From positions 19,431,730-19,495,729 of the forward strand of contig OZ025207.1 of NCBI GenBank assembly GCA_964019055.1: a stretch of 64,000 bases of DNA, written 5' to 3'. A program made the position numbers and the translations under genes. Source of the DNA: Anthopleura xanthogrammica (Eukaryota; Cnidaria; Anthozoa; Actiniaria; Actiniidae). The notes under the pieces are model-generated. The model saw only the letters and a list, made by a program, of their open reading frames with translations, had not been told where the DNA came from and did no database searches. Position 1 is the stretch's first letter; every line of letters begins with the position of its first letter. Below, piece after piece: positions 31,771 to 43,900 of this stretch.

Positions 31771-34700
31771 TCATAAGTCCAGTGTTGGTTTTGATTTAAA
31801 TTTCCTAACTGATCTCTCACTTGCTCGGAACTTGAAGTGGTTTCCATAAATCTTGAATGTGAAACCATTCAGCTCAAAGGAAAAGATATTATTAGCCTTT
31901 GGAATAACTGAAAGAGAAGAATATTACTTAGATGAGGTCAAATAGGCCTCTTTAACTTGCATGGGCATAACATTTTCCTATTTCAGACCATGTGTCAGTC
32001 TCTTGAGAATAAGATTCTTTGTTTGGGTTGTATCCACATTCATGTGTCTTATCATGCACAGCCATTAAACAAAGAAATGATACTCTAGGGAATGACATGT
32101 GGTCTGAAATGAGAAAACATTATGCCGAAGGTAAAGAGGTCAGTAAAAAGGCATAAAAATAGTTTGTGGCAGGTTAAAAGACCTTCGCAAAAGGGAAACA
32201 GCAAACTAGATTTGTTAGATTCTTAGACTCCTGTTTTTCATGTTTGTGTGACCCAGATATTTTTCAACATGGCATGTTTTCTTGTGTTTTGGCTGCTGTC
32301 CATCAAATTTGCAGCAGTCTGCATTTATTTAGCACTTTTTTCTTTATTGATGGAAGCCAAAACCTCAGATGTCTTTAAGTTGTCTGGCTTGTAGAAACAT
32401 AAAAAGTACTTATCGAAACAGACGCAGCCTGGGTAGCAGCACTTTCTCTACCTCTCCTTCCTCCCCCCCTATCTCCCCCCAAAATTATGCTATGCAGGTT
32501 AATTGAAATATAATTTAATGGGCAAATGAGAACTACAGTATATTGGAAATACATGTACTACGATACAAAACATGAAAATATATAATCACCTTTGAGTTTA
32601 TTGTCTTTGGTGATGATTTTGAAGATGTTTTTTGTCTCTTGTAACACAATGCCAGTAGTCCCAACATATGATGGACATTTAGATCTGCAAACTAATATTT
32701 GAATTGAATTAGTTCAGTAACACTCAGCTCTTTCTCAGTATATCAACAACCAGTTGTTCGGTGCACAAACCGACCAATCACACCATGCTTCAATGCTTAG
32801 CCAAGCGGCCCTAGCTCCAGGTCTCTTCCTAAAACATGCGTTTTCAAAAATTTTAAGTGCCTATAACCCTACCACAGTTTTTCGTTTTCTGTATAAAAGA
32901 TGCAAAAATAGCTGATAAGCTCTTTTACAATTTCCAATTTGGTCCATTAATTTCCGAGATATAGCTGTGGAAGGGTTATAGCCATTAAGAAAAAAGTTGA
33001 AGTATACTTGTGATGTCAGTAAAAATTAACTTAGCAAATCTTTGACCTTCATCTCTTCAAATTCTGCAAGATACATAACTTTTAAGACTTGGGCAAGGGC
33101 CACTCTGACAAATTATTACAACAATCCTTTAGTTGTTTGTACAGCTGGAACTGAAGTTTCTATGTCGGTCCATATAACTATTTATAGCTTCTATAGATAC
33201 CATTAGAATTTCAAATTTATTGCTACCCTGAAACAGCTACTGGGCTGAACAATTAAAATTGGAATTTAATGTGTTCAGTTTTAAATTAAATAAATAAATT
33301 ATTTTTTTTATAGTGGGATTCAAATTCAGTAAATTAATGATACTGGTTTTCAATTTGGCCCACTGTCACTCACACACACTACCACTACATCATATATTCT
33401 ATGCATACAACTCAACTCACATGTTGATTTTTATGGAGGGAGGAAACCGGAGAACCCAGAGAAAAACCCTTGTGACAAAGGAGAGAACAACACATCAAAC
33501 AAACTCAACTCACATATGATCTGACCCGAGCCAGGGCTCGAACTCGGACCACAGCGGTGAGAGGCGAGCGGTAAACCACTATGCCACCCATGCCGATGGA
33601 GAAAAACTGGAGAACCTAGGGAAAACCCTTGAATCAAAGGGTGAGATCTACATGTGTAACAAACTCTACTCACATGTGATGCCAAGTCTGGGAATTGCAC
33701 CCAAGACCCAAAAATGAGAGGTGAGTGCACTACATTAGCCTTAAAAATAATGGTATACAGTTAAATGAAGAAGCCATCTCACCTGTTATCAAGCACCCAT
33801 GATAGTCAGCCTTCAACATTTTTGGAGTAACAGCCTTGAGTTTACTATAAAAGAACATTAAAAACAACTAAATAAAAGAACCAGAAGGGAAAGTTAGCAA
33901 GTGAAAGCAGACATGGAAGAAGTAGGACTCACAGAACAAAAGCACTAAGTTAAGAGTATTTAAGACACAGTATTTACCTGTTTTCTTGAAGATTCAATAC
34001 TTGTTGCATGTATTCTGACCATAATTTATGCAGCGGGATGTACATCTCATACCTGGTGTGACAACATATGAAGAAAAAATAAAGCATGGCCAAATTTTTA
34101 CAATCCAAAATTATTATAATACCATTATAATTAATATCATTACACAGTTGATCATTCATTGATTTATTTCTAAAATGTAGATATTTTTCGTATTTTGAAA
34201 GAGGCTCATATCAAAAAATCCTATATTCACCTGTAGGTGATTATAGAGAAATATTCCAAAGTTCTTGACTAATCAGCGTGCGCGATTTTCTATAATCAAA
34301 TTAGCTGGTTGAAGGTTTTCCAGTTTTTCCATCCACAAAAATCAACATTTCTAAATTTCAACTGGAATCAGTGGAAAAAGAATAGTTTTGCTACTCAGAC
34401 TAGGGGTATATATCTGATAAATCCAATTTATTTTCAGTTATTTTTTTTATTATTATATTATAGTTATACAACAACTCAGCAACTTAAGGGAGCATTCATT
34501 TTTTAGGAGGGGGGGGGGGGGCGGAGGAATTAGAGGAATCAAACAGAAAAAAAATGCTAGCCCCCATGGTAAGGAATTGAATATTTTGATAACCCCCCCC
34601 ACTTCCAAATGTAAAAATTTTCTAGCCCCCTCCCCCCTCCAGAAAAAGACTAAAAAAAAAAAAAAAAGACTGTATTCTTATTCATGACCCCCCCTGGTTC

Positions 34701-36290
34701 AACGTTAAAAAAACGTTGACCCCCCCTTTTTATCTAGTAATTTTTTAATGACCCCCCCCCCTAATTCCTCCGGCCCCCCCCTCCTAAAAAATGAATGTTC
34801 CCTAACAGACCTTTTACTGTAAAATTAAAATAACAAAGCTTTATACATTGTAGCTTGGGCATAATGTTTTCTCATTGCAGACCATGTGTCATTCCCTAAA
34901 ATATCATTTCCTTGCACATGAGAAGACACATGAATATGGATGCAACTCAAACAAAGAATCTTATTCTCAAGAGAATAACAATGATGCGGTATGAATGGGA
35001 AAACATTACATCCAAGCTAAAAGGGTCTATATATACTTATGATTTCCAGAGGCCAGTGCATATATTCTTTTTTCTCTTTTCTCCTTTGATGACATACTTT
35101 TAGTTTTCTTCTGTTTTGTTTTGTTTCTTTTCACACTGTCAAGCATGAGTGGTTTTCGACGTAGTGTGTCATTAATAATACTGCTAACGCCCTTTCTCTG
35201 GATGGATTGTTCAAGAAACGACTCAACAAAATCTTTAGCAGAACAGTTTAGAGGCTGTGGAACATAAAAACAACATTTTAGAGACTGTTTATGGGATGGG
35301 ATATATGGATTTTAAGGGTGGCAGAATTTTTTTTCACGCAAACATTTGGGACTGTCAAATAAAATGGAGATCTATAATTATATTATATATTTCTTATTAT
35401 TATATGAAATAGAGTGTGATATTGAATGACATCAAAATGTTAAAATTGATATCCCCACTCCCACCAGTGGCCAGTGGGGATACGATTTACATTAACATTA
35501 TATCAAATTTCGACTTTTTGCTCAGCAAGTCTCAAATTCTCCATTATTTTTCATTGAAGATTTCATATAATAAACAGAACATTACATGGCCGCTTGGAGG
35601 TACGAATTTTATCTTCTTGTGCTGATATTATCAACACTCGAAGATATAATTCATATCTCTGTGCGACCATGTAATATCCTATATATTTTGCAATTGTGGG
35701 GGGGGGGGGGGGGGTCACAGGTAAATATTAGGTTTGTAAAAGGGGGACTACTAAAAATGTATTGCTTTAAAACTCATAACACCCCTACCCTCCCCCCCTG
35801 ATCCCCCATGAACAGTGAATCATGAACGGTGCCTTAACCATCATACCATTATTTACTTAAGTGGGTGAATTCCTTACCTGCAGCCCTAGTCTTTCCTTGT
35901 CATGTTTGATGTTATAAGGAAGATCACAGTACAGAGAACCTACGGACACAAGTAGTGTAAGTACATTTCTAGTGTAGCAATCAGGGACAGAGAAACCTTT
36001 GAATCTTTGACTTACGAGTTGCTTGTTAGCTAACCCAGGGCGCCCCTTTTCCCCCATGTAAATGGGATTTTTGCTCCTACACAGGTAGCCTAAGAAAATA
36101 CTACATGAGTGAAGTAAAATCAATCTAACGACGTAAATATGAGCAAAGTATTTCACATGGTGCATTTAGGCTCCTAAAACAGCTTAAAAGACTCCAAAAT
36201 CCTGGTCTAAATTATAGTGGTTTAGCACTATTTCGCAATGAATCATTACTTTATTAACTTACGGTCGGCAGTATCTTGTAGTTTTTCCAT
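31771..36290 (-). CDS. POP4: POP4 (Rpp29), protein subunit of RNase P and RNase MRP
   Basis: Seven minus-strand exons: 36263-36290, 35878-35939, 35037-35254, 33978-34052, 33783-33844, 32590-32691, 31771-31907. All have GT-AG borders and matching phases, giving 227 aa (human POP4 about 220). Recognised by KDFVESFLEQS near the N terminus, a Lys-rich linker, IPLHKLWSEYM (human LPLHELWKQYI), MLKADYHGCLI, RSKCPSYVGTTGIVLQET, and the C-terminal IYGNHFKFRASERS. Known role: binds the catalytic RNA and takes part in 5' maturation of tRNA precursors and rRNA processing in the nucleus. Start ATG 36290 is the only in-frame choice before exon 2. Introns hold SINE and MITE copies; one MITE ends about 8 bp from the donor of exon 3. 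It shares a short promoter gap with the gene at 36,541. Confidence 0.95.
31945..32141. mobile_element. CAGACCACGTGTCATTCC-family MITE in POP4 intron
   Basis: Nearly 200-bp palindrome: left CCTCTTTAACTTGCATGGGC..CATTTTCCTATTTCAGACCA, right TGGTCTGAAATGAGAAAACA..AAGGTAAAGAGGTC. This is the most complete copy of the family in the window. Confidence 0.8.
32858..32988. mobile_element. TTAA-flanked short MITE
   Basis: Ends AAGTGCCTATAACCCTACCACAG and CTGTGGAAGGGTTATAGCCATT are inverted, with TTAA at both outer edges. It lies in a POP4 intron. Confidence 0.65.
33350..33740 (-). mobile_element. tRNA-derived SINE copy in POP4 intron
   Basis: On the minus strand: A-box TGGCATAGTGG, B-box GAGTTCGAGCCC, then the body GTGAGTTGAGTTTGTTTGAT and CTCCGGTTTCCTCCCTCCAT, as in 1,107-1,368. 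A second partial unit lies next to it at about 33,595-33,740. Confidence 0.7.
34484..34805. mobile_element. Palindromic MITE with G/C homopolymer runs
   Basis: Left TTAAGGGAGCATTCATTTTT then AGGAGG and a G run; right CCTCCTAAAAAATGAATGTTCCCTAA. The middle contains further C runs. It lies in POP4 intron 3. Confidence 0.75.
34850..35027. mobile_element. CAGACCACGTGTCATTCC-family MITE beside a POP4 splice donor
   Basis: Left AGCTTGGGCATAATGTTTTC, right GAAAACATTACATCCAAGCT, inverted. It ends about 8 bp from the GT (minus strand) of POP4 exon 3. Confidence 0.75.
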
Positions 36291-36540
36291 TCTGCTGGTT
36301 TAATCAAACTTTACGAATCACCAGCATAAAAAACACAATTCGTCCGCCATTTTGAAATTTTATGATTCCTCGGTCATCTTAGTCAGCGGTTTCACTTCAA
36401 AACCTATGTTGCGGTCACAAAAATTTCTTGGAAATTAAAATGCGCGCGTGCGAAAATGGTCAAATTTCAAACCAAGCATAGCTTGACGATTTTGTCCGTT
36501 ATGCTATATTTGATCGAAAAGAAAGAAGACACTAATAAAA
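36291..36540. promoter_or_regulatory. Likely bidirectional promoter of POP4 and the small membrane-protein gene
   Basis: Only 250 bp separate two divergent start codons (36290 minus, 36541 plus). No TATA box was noticed; a GCGCGCG patch is at about 36,443. Shared promoter use is inferred from geometry only. Confidence 0.45.
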
Positions 36541-38747
36541 ATGCGGTCTTTCTGGTTTTATATCTCTTGTATACAATGTTTATTTCAGGTTTGCTTGGCT
36601 GTCATCATAGTTTACTACTGGCATACGTCAACCAATGATGAAGGAGAAAGACACAATAATCCCTATGGAATACTGTGTTCTGGTGAGTGTATCAGTCTTG
36701 ATGCTTATAATTCTAATGTCTTCTTTTCTGTTTTTGTTGATTTTCCTTCTGCGTGGAACGAAAATAATGAAAAACACTTTTTCCATTCGTAATTAAATTA
36801 TGTGCGTCTTTTCTTTTGTTTTCTTTCCTTTCCTTTCCTTTCCTTTCCTTTCCTTTCCTTTCCTTTCCTTTCCTTTCCTTTCCTTTCCTTTCCTTTCCTT
36901 TTCTTTTCTTTTCTTTTCTTTTCTTTTCTTTTCTTTTCTTTTCTTTTCTTTTCTTTTCTTTTCTTTTCTTTTCTTTTCTTTTCTTTTCTTTTCTTTTCTT
37001 TTCTTTTCTTTTCTTTTCTTTTCTTTTCTTTTCTTTTCTTTTCTTTTCTTTTCTTTTCTTTTCTTTTCTTTTCTTTTCTTTTCTTTTCTTTTCTTTTCTT
37101 TTCTTTTCTTTTCTTTTCTTTTCTTTTCTTTTCTTTTCTTTTCTTTTCTTTTCTTTTCTTTTCTTTTCTTTTCTTTTCTTTTCTTTTCTTTTCTTTTCTT
37201 TTCTTTTCTTTTCTTTTCTTTTCTTTTCTTTTCTTTTCTTTTCTTTTCTTTTCTTTTCTTTTCTTTTCTTTTCTTTTCTTTTCTTTTCTTTTCTTTTCTT
37301 TTCTTTTCTTTTCTTTTCTTTTCTTTTCTTTTCTTTTCTCAGTCTTCGCCGGATCACAAACTCTTTATTTTGTTCGTCCTGCATAAAGAGTTGCCAGTTG
37401 CATGGTTCTCTTGCCTGTGATTCGAGGTTTTTCTGCGGGTTCTTCGGTTTTCCTTTCCCAAAAATATCAGCATTTCTGAATTCAGTGAAAGGAAAAGCCA
37501 TACATTACTTATTTTAATTAATTAATTTACTTAATCAAGAGACCATATGCATGAAGATCTTCTGATTTAATTGTGTTTTTCTTTTTTGAAATTTTGGTGC
37601 TGGTTAATTGCAAATTGTCTCTTATATTGCAAACCACCTCCATCTGCTACCACTTTCACGTTCATTCTGATATTCAAAAAAAGGAAATATAATCAGTAAT
37701 GCTTCCGCTCTCCAAGCTTCAAACGTTATTAACTTATATAGCGCATCTTCCAAAAAAAAAGGATCAAATAATCATGAACTGGTGTCTCGTTGTTGCGGAC
37801 CTGACAATATTCCCCGGGGGGGGGGGGGGACTCAAGGGGTAAAGTATCGGGTATGCTCGTCGGAAATTTCCTAAAATACCCCTAAAAGATAACGGAAGTT
37901 TTTTCAAAAGGGCGTGGCTTGGCAAATTTTAACCCCTAAGAGATACCACAAAAATAATACTATTAAAAAATAAAGGCTTTTGAAATGTTTTTCCTTGAGT
38001 AATATTTCGAGTTTACGCAGGCATACGTATTGCGTTATTATGCGATGGGCTAGTTCCTTTTTCAACACCCTAAAATATACCAGAAAGTGCTGATTTGCTA
38101 AACCTCAAATTTAAGACCCTAAAAGATACCAAATCGCTTTACCCCTAAGAGATACGACGAGCATACCCGATACTTTTCCCCGGAGTCTACCCCCCCCCCC
38201 CCCCCCCGGGCAATATTCTTTCTTCAAACACTACGTCATTCTGCAGATCCATTTATTTTCAAATATTCCAAGTCTCACTATACAATAAGGTATGGTTTCT
38301 TTTCTTTCCAGTGGTTTCCAAAAAGTACCACATACTTACCCATGTCTTGTTGGCTTTTTTCCTTACCTTGGTGTTCTACGCGTTCATGGATCATTTTTAC
38401 GACTTCTGCCTGGACCCGGACGATGACAGGTAATCTATCAAACATGCCAGTGAATTTACTCTTGTTCCCCTGCCCCTCGCATGCATGGCTGTGATCAGAT
38501 AAACCGAGATAGATAAAATTAAGGGCAGTAAAAAATCTAAGCTTTACCGGACACTTCTATTTGCAACAGTTATCTTACTTACCAAGAATGCAAAGACCAA
38601 AACAGGAAGAAAAAGAAACAGAAGCCAATCAGAAGATACGTACATCATAAGAAGCCAGAACCTTTCACAACAGAAGAAGACTGGCGGCCCCCACTTAATG
38701 GAGACCATATTATAAAAGAAGACATTGAAGATCTTTATAGGAAGTAA
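36541..38747 (+). CDS. Small two-segment membrane protein, unrecognised
   Basis: Exons 36541-36682, 38312-38429 and 38570-38747 with GT-AG borders and consistent phases, 145 aa. An N-terminal hydrophobic stretch (about residues 3-27, ending VCLAVIIVYYW) could be a signal anchor. A second one covers about 53-70 (HVLLAFFLTLVFYAF). Then follow an acidic CLDPDDD turn and a basic tail (RKKKKQKPIRRYVHHKK) ending EDIEDLYRK. I do not recognise the family. Two-pass or signal-anchor topology is likely. ATG 36541 gives the full first hydrophobic stretch, but TTTATTTCAG at 36,579-36,588 could instead be an acceptor, so the first exon is less certain. Intron 1 holds a 517-bp pentanucleotide satellite and a large MITE. 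Confidence 0.65.
36823..37339 (+). repeat. TTTCC then TTTTC pentanucleotide satellite
   Basis: About 15 units of TTTCC (to about 36,899) switch abruptly to about 88 almost perfect units of TTTTC. It is a pure pyrimidine strand in the first intron of the small membrane-protein gene. Long FLFFS or KRKEK frames across it are artefacts. Confidence 0.97.
37807..38217. mobile_element. Large MITE with C/G-run ends
   Basis: Inverted ends AATATTCCCCGGGGG and CCCCCGGGCAATATT, then AGTATCGGGTATGCTCGTCG mirrored as CGACGAGCATACCCGATACT. The interior has repeated CCCTAAAAGATACC words. Confidence 0.8.
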
Positions 38748-38876
38748 AGGTTTTATTACTGGTTTTTTTCCCTGTGCTTTTTGAAGGACGGATCCAGGAT
38801 TCCTTGGGGAAGGAGAGAGGGGGATCCCGGAGGGGGATGGTTCGTTGCCACCGCGGCATTGCCAATAAACAAGATA

Positions 38877-39105
38877 GTATGAAGTAAGAGAGCGCAGCTC
38901 CCATACATAGAATTATCCCCATAAAAATTATTTGAAAATCTATTTTTAGCTCCGCGCGTAAGCTATTTTTCGCTGTGCGCGCAGCCTGAACTGAATCAGG
39001 AATATATCGTATGATAAAATATTTCAGGCTGCGCGCGAAGCTAAAAATAGGATTTTCAAATAATTATCAGTAGGGCACGGAGATGTACTCTCTTACTTCA
39101 TACTT
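38877..39105. mobile_element. Palindromic MITE
   Basis: Left AGTATGAAGTAAGAGAG..TATTTGAAAATCTATTTTTAGC, right GCTAAAAATAGGATTTTCAA..CTCTCTTACTTCATACT; GCGCGC patches lie inside. Confidence 0.8.
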
Positions 39106-39385
39106 TCTGGCAATAAACTATTTCTATTTTTTGGTTTTGTACGCATCAATTTTGCATATAATAAGAAAGGGAGGGACAAGCCGCGCAGTTCAGTGCTATG
39201 AGAATATTTTCAGGTAACGACTGTGTACAATTTGATTTGTAAGATTGGGGAGCTTACAAACCCTTTATCAGTCCTAGATCTACCGGTGCGTGTTTTAGAG
39301 ATCTAGACCAATCACGTGCAAGAAACCAGAAGTTAATAGTATATATCAGAGTTAAACTCCATTGCCGTCAAACAATTTAAGTCGT

Positions 39386-39506
39386 GCCATTTGGTAGCCT
39401 GAGAGAACAGACGTTCTTTCAGTTTTTTGGCTCATCGTCCCCCTTTCGCGAAGGGACGCCGATGATAAGAGATCAAAAGGAAAGCTGTTTTCTCAGGCTA
39501 GGCATT
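39386..39506. mobile_element. Short palindromic MITE
   Basis: CCATTTGGTAGCCTGAGAGAACAG at left is matched in inverted form by CTGTTTTCTCAGGCTAGGCAT at right; the centre CCCCCTTTCGCGAAGGGA forms a small hairpin. Confidence 0.65.
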
Positions 39507-39989
39507 TGGGTCAGTTTCTATACATTTATTGTATACGTTCAGATCTATACGTTCTCCACTCTCACAAAATCTGCTTTCGTTTTGCTTTGCTTAACATTTT
39601 AAAAGTTCAATACAAAACGTTTTCCTATTTTCTTGTAGGACACTTTGAGAAGAACCCCTGCTTCGCCTCACAAGTCTTCACCCAAATCAAAATCACCGAA
39701 GCGACAATAGTTAGTAAATGAATAAATAAATAATATTAGAAAAGATTTTGTAACAAATAGCATTAAAAGGTTTCCATTTGAAGAAAAAAAAACCACTTGG
39801 TACGTGATTGTGTGGAGTGCATCTTCATGAGCTTTGATTGGTCTAAAGTGAAAGCCATTTGACGGTCGTCACGACAACGCACTTTTCAAATGCTGCTTCC
39901 AGCACAGGAAACCCATAATCAAGGTTTGTGTCTAATTACAGCAATATACCTCTTTCTTCTTCTTCTATCCTCTTAGCTCTTTGTGGAGC

Positions 39990-40140
39990 ATAAGGCGAGA
40001 ATAGACCACGTGTGAGTTGTATGAATACTCATGTGTCTTCTCATGCGTACCGGCTAAACAAAGAGATGATCCTCTAGGGAATGAATGACACGTGGGCTGA
40101 AATGGGAAAACATTACGCCCAAGGTAAAGAGGTCCAATTG
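39990..40140. mobile_element. CAGACCACGTGTCATTCC-family MITE, partial
   Basis: Contains ACTCATGTGTCTTCTCATGC, then AAACAAAGAGATGATCCTCT and GGGAAAACATTACGCCCAAG-GTAAAGAGGTC, the right half of the family. Confidence 0.7.
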
Positions 40141-40789
40141 GTGATTCCTAGGATTTTTATCAAGATGCAAGCAAATTTTGAATAAAATTGAGTTTGGGCT
40201 TCCTGTGGTCTGAGAACCCAGATGTTACAAAAAATTAAATATACGACAAACAACGACAACAGCAATAACAAGATTTAGTTTATAATATAAGTTTTGTGGT
40301 TAAACAATGGATCACATTTAATTCAAAATTCACTTTAATTTTTTTGCAATGAATAATCTTCAATAAATATATCTCGCTGTAGATACTTGAAATTCTTTTT
40401 TGGTTGCAAATAAGATTCAAAAAAGCATTCAACTCGAGCTCGTAATCAGAAATTCACATTGAAACCGTCTAATTATAACAATATGATGATTCAAGAATTA
40501 CTTTACTGTTCTGAATTCAGAAGTACAAAACTAATATACATGTACTTCTTGAAAGCGTGTTTTTTTCTTTTCTTTTTCCATTTTTTCTCAAAAATATTAC
40601 TTATAGTTCTTAACAAAACCAACAATTTTTTCTCGTCGTTATATTTCCATGGGAAGCTTTTTATTAAGCATCTTCTTGTGAGTCACGTACGTCACAGTTC
40701 AAAGGAATAAACTACATCAAATATTAAGGTGTCAGTGACGGTTCAAGTTACCATAGAAACTGAAATACCATGGACGTTGTATAACAGCT

Positions 40790-40940
40790 CACCAGTTTCC
40801 AAACATTGGTTCACTGGGCACAGACAAAGCATTCAGTCGAGGCTGCAAGATAGTTTCAAAGGATTACTCAAATTTGAACCTTGCAGTCTCCACTGAATGC
40901 TTTGTCTGTGCCCAGTGAACCGATGTATGGAAACTGGTGA
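40790..40940. mobile_element. Palindromic MITE (CATCGGTTCACTGG family), copy 2, just past the BCO-like stop
   Basis: Arms of nearly 50 bp: CACCAGTTTCCAAACATTGG..GGGCACAGACAAAGCATTCA and the inverted right arm ending GATGTATGGAAACTGGTG. It ends 43 bp beyond the BCO-like stop codon, so it is likely part of that 3' UTR. Confidence 0.8.
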
Positions 40941-40982
40941 AGATTGCATTTGTGCCACAGCATTTTCCGGGAAGAGGTGGTC

Positions 40983-43900
40983 TCATGTCTCGGCCCAGGC
41001 TCTTTTGACTACTCCCGGTTGGATAGGGGTACTGGGGTTGAACATACCATGGAGGCTGTGTGCTACAGGACGGTCGATGATAGCACGAGCAACTTCGTCA
41101 AAAGTCTTGGCGTCCAGGATCAAGAGGAATGATTTCTTTTCATGAGTGCCAACCACAGCGGAAACAATGACACCGTCATCTTCATCGCTTCCTCCCAGGG
41201 CTGGTATGAAGACTGGTTCGGAGGGATAGCAGTACTTTTTGTCCCAGTACTTAGTAGTCTTAGCCAGGACATCAAACTACAAAGAATGTAAAAAAATCCC
41301 TTTGATTTACAGGTCACACATGCTAAGGGTCCGGGTCATGTGGGTATGTCCGCCATATTGGAAGACCGAAATGACTGAGAACTCTTAAAAATTGGTATTG
41401 AATTATGTCTTTGCACTTCCTGAATAACTATATTCATATTTGCTATGAAACCCACTTAGTAACGTATCCAGAAAGAATAGGGGAAAGTGGAAGTCTAGAA
41501 CTTCCGATACAAGGCGTGAGTACGGGGGCCCACTTTTTCCTTAAATATCTCCCTGAAACCATCCTTTTGTTTCTTTTTCTATTAAACAAGAAATAATACT
41601 AAATGTAGCCACGCGTGCGTCGTGAAATGGCAGAACAATTCGCCCTAAAAATTAACGTCTATAATTAAGGTTTACCTTAATGATTTGATTCAAGAAATCC
41701 CCGGGTTTTCGCTGCTTCAGCCCGTAGACGTACCGGTATGGTTTCCCATTGAAAAAACGATAATTAATCTGAGGAAGCTCTATTCCATAATGCAGCAGTT
41801 TAAAATCCTTTCCATCTGAATATGTTTGTAGGGGCTCGAATGACGGCTTCTTAGACTTCGAGGGTGGTACGGGTACCCGGTATCTTCTCAAAGCTCCCTC
41901 GGGAAATCCCCTGGAGATGTCGTGCTCGGACTTTTTTCGTAGGTTCGAGAGGTAGTACTGATAGACGATATTTGCGTTCGGGTAGCAACAGATATCCACG
42001 AAGACGTCTGTGTCGTTTTCGTAGGCATTGACGTGGTGGAAAGCGAAGAAGCTCTCTGCGGTGTAGCGCGCGATACACTGGCCGGTTTTTCTTGAAATGA
42101 GATAAAGTCTCGAAGGCTGGCTGCCGTCCCACTTCATGCATTCGTGAAACGAGCGACCTGAAATGAAATTATAACTACTTAGTAAAAATTGTAAAGATGT
42201 AAAAATTAAAGAAAAAATACAAGCACCTATCATTGTTAGCCCCCAAGGTGCCGGAGAGGGAACGTTCTTTTAAGGAATTAGACATCAAGGACTGCAACCT
42301 TGGTAGAGATTGTCGCATTAATCGATCAATGTACCACCACCCCAACCCCCTCCCCCAGGGTAGGAATTCGTTACAGTCGTCTTCAGTAACGACCCAAATA
42401 AAGTGGGAGCAAGTCAGTGCCTTGTGATTGGAAATTCAACATTATAAGCATGGGAAATTTCACTATTGGCCAACTAAACTGTGAAATTGCAAGTCTGCGT
42501 GGGGTAGATGGGGATCATTAAGTAGTCACTGAGTTGACACACTTAAACTCAAGTGCAAACATTATTTGGGTTTCTGTTTTTGTCTTTTGACCATAGTTTA
42601 CATACCTTTAATCTTCATGGTGAGTAAACGCCATACATTCACTACAAATGGATTCTCAATAAACACGAAGTAGTTTGGAGTCATAGCAAAGCTGTGGTAG
42701 TAACATAGTTTGTTCTTCGGTTCAAAGGTCGCCACGATCTTGACTCCTTTGAGAGGATTCTCTTCTTTTCCAGGAATTGGTGAAGGGTCACTTGGAATTT
42801 CCAGGAAATTGTATTTTGTTCCGTTCCTCAGGGATACTGCAACGTTATAGACTGTTCCTTCTTCGTCCTGATGTGGATGAGGTGTGATAGAAAACATTCG
42901 TAGAGGAACTGAAATGAAGGGAAAAAATAACAAACATGATCAGATCATAATGGCGCCAAAACAATAATTTATTGAAATAGACATGCAAGAATGTTGTCAT
43001 AAAATAAATAAAAATGAATAAATAAAATAATAAAAAAATTTTTGTTTTCATATGACAACGTTCTTGCAATTAGGTATAAACTATGATAAATACAAAAACA
43101 TTTGTTAAAACTTCAATATCTCCACTTCATACACAACAGAAACGGAATTTGGGCTGCCTGTGATTTTTTCGAGCCCAGAATTGTACACTTCCGGTTGCGA
43201 TTACATTCCAATAGTTTGGGCGGGAAAAAGTGATGGAAACGCGTGCAGTTTCTTTCGCGCCAAAATGCAAAACGCATGCGTGTAGCCACTGACACACACA
43301 AGACAGGTCTGCTGCCGAAAGCAAGAACAAAGTTACAAAACCTTGCAAGAATAACTGGATTTTACTATTTTTTTCTGCTCGAAAAGTAAGAATAAATCTA
43401 CAGTAAGTAAAGAAGAGATTTTATTCCCCCTTCACCAAGAAACCAGCCGGTTACGTGCATTTAAAAAGTCAAAGTTACGAAGTTAAGAACTTAAATTTAC
43501 ACGCGTGAAGACGTTGTGGTTAGTCAACTTTATTTGAACACTATTCTGATGTTTTGAAGGTAAGTCGAACTCTCACACATAATTTTAGCTCAAGAAACAA
43601 TAATTTTAGAGCTAGAAGAGTTATACTTCTATCGTCGAACTTGTTTGTAGATAAATAGAGGTTATAGTAGTCGGTTTATAGATCTTATTTCCATGCTTTG
43701 TGTGTGTTTGTGTGTGTCAAGTTTTTATGCTTCAGAGGTGAAGTAACATTCACTGATACTATTCTTCTATATTTGATATGTATGTTTATATGATTTGCCT
43801 AACTTTCCGCACTAACTTATGTGAATAAGATAAAAAAAGACATGACGGCCATGTTGGATGATATAACAAAAGAATTCATTGAAAAATCTTTTGTTAAAGT

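Larger units (their letters stand above)
38748..40982. other. Gap between the convergent membrane-protein and BCO-like genes
   Basis: No gene recognised. Contains four MITEs (listed) and AT-rich sequence. A short open stretch at 39,640-39,711 after a TTGTAG acceptor-like site was considered as an extra exon and not accepted. Confidence 0.55.

Noticed and set aside
36713..37517. Frames of about 200-260 aa of FLFFS or KRKEK repeats
   Set aside because: A pentanucleotide repeat with no stop in any phase; open on both strands and inside an intron.
39640..39711. Possible extra last exon after TTGTAG (frame DTLRRTPASPHKSS)
   Set aside because: Joining it to the upstream exon through the GTAAAG donor puts it in another frame that stops at once.
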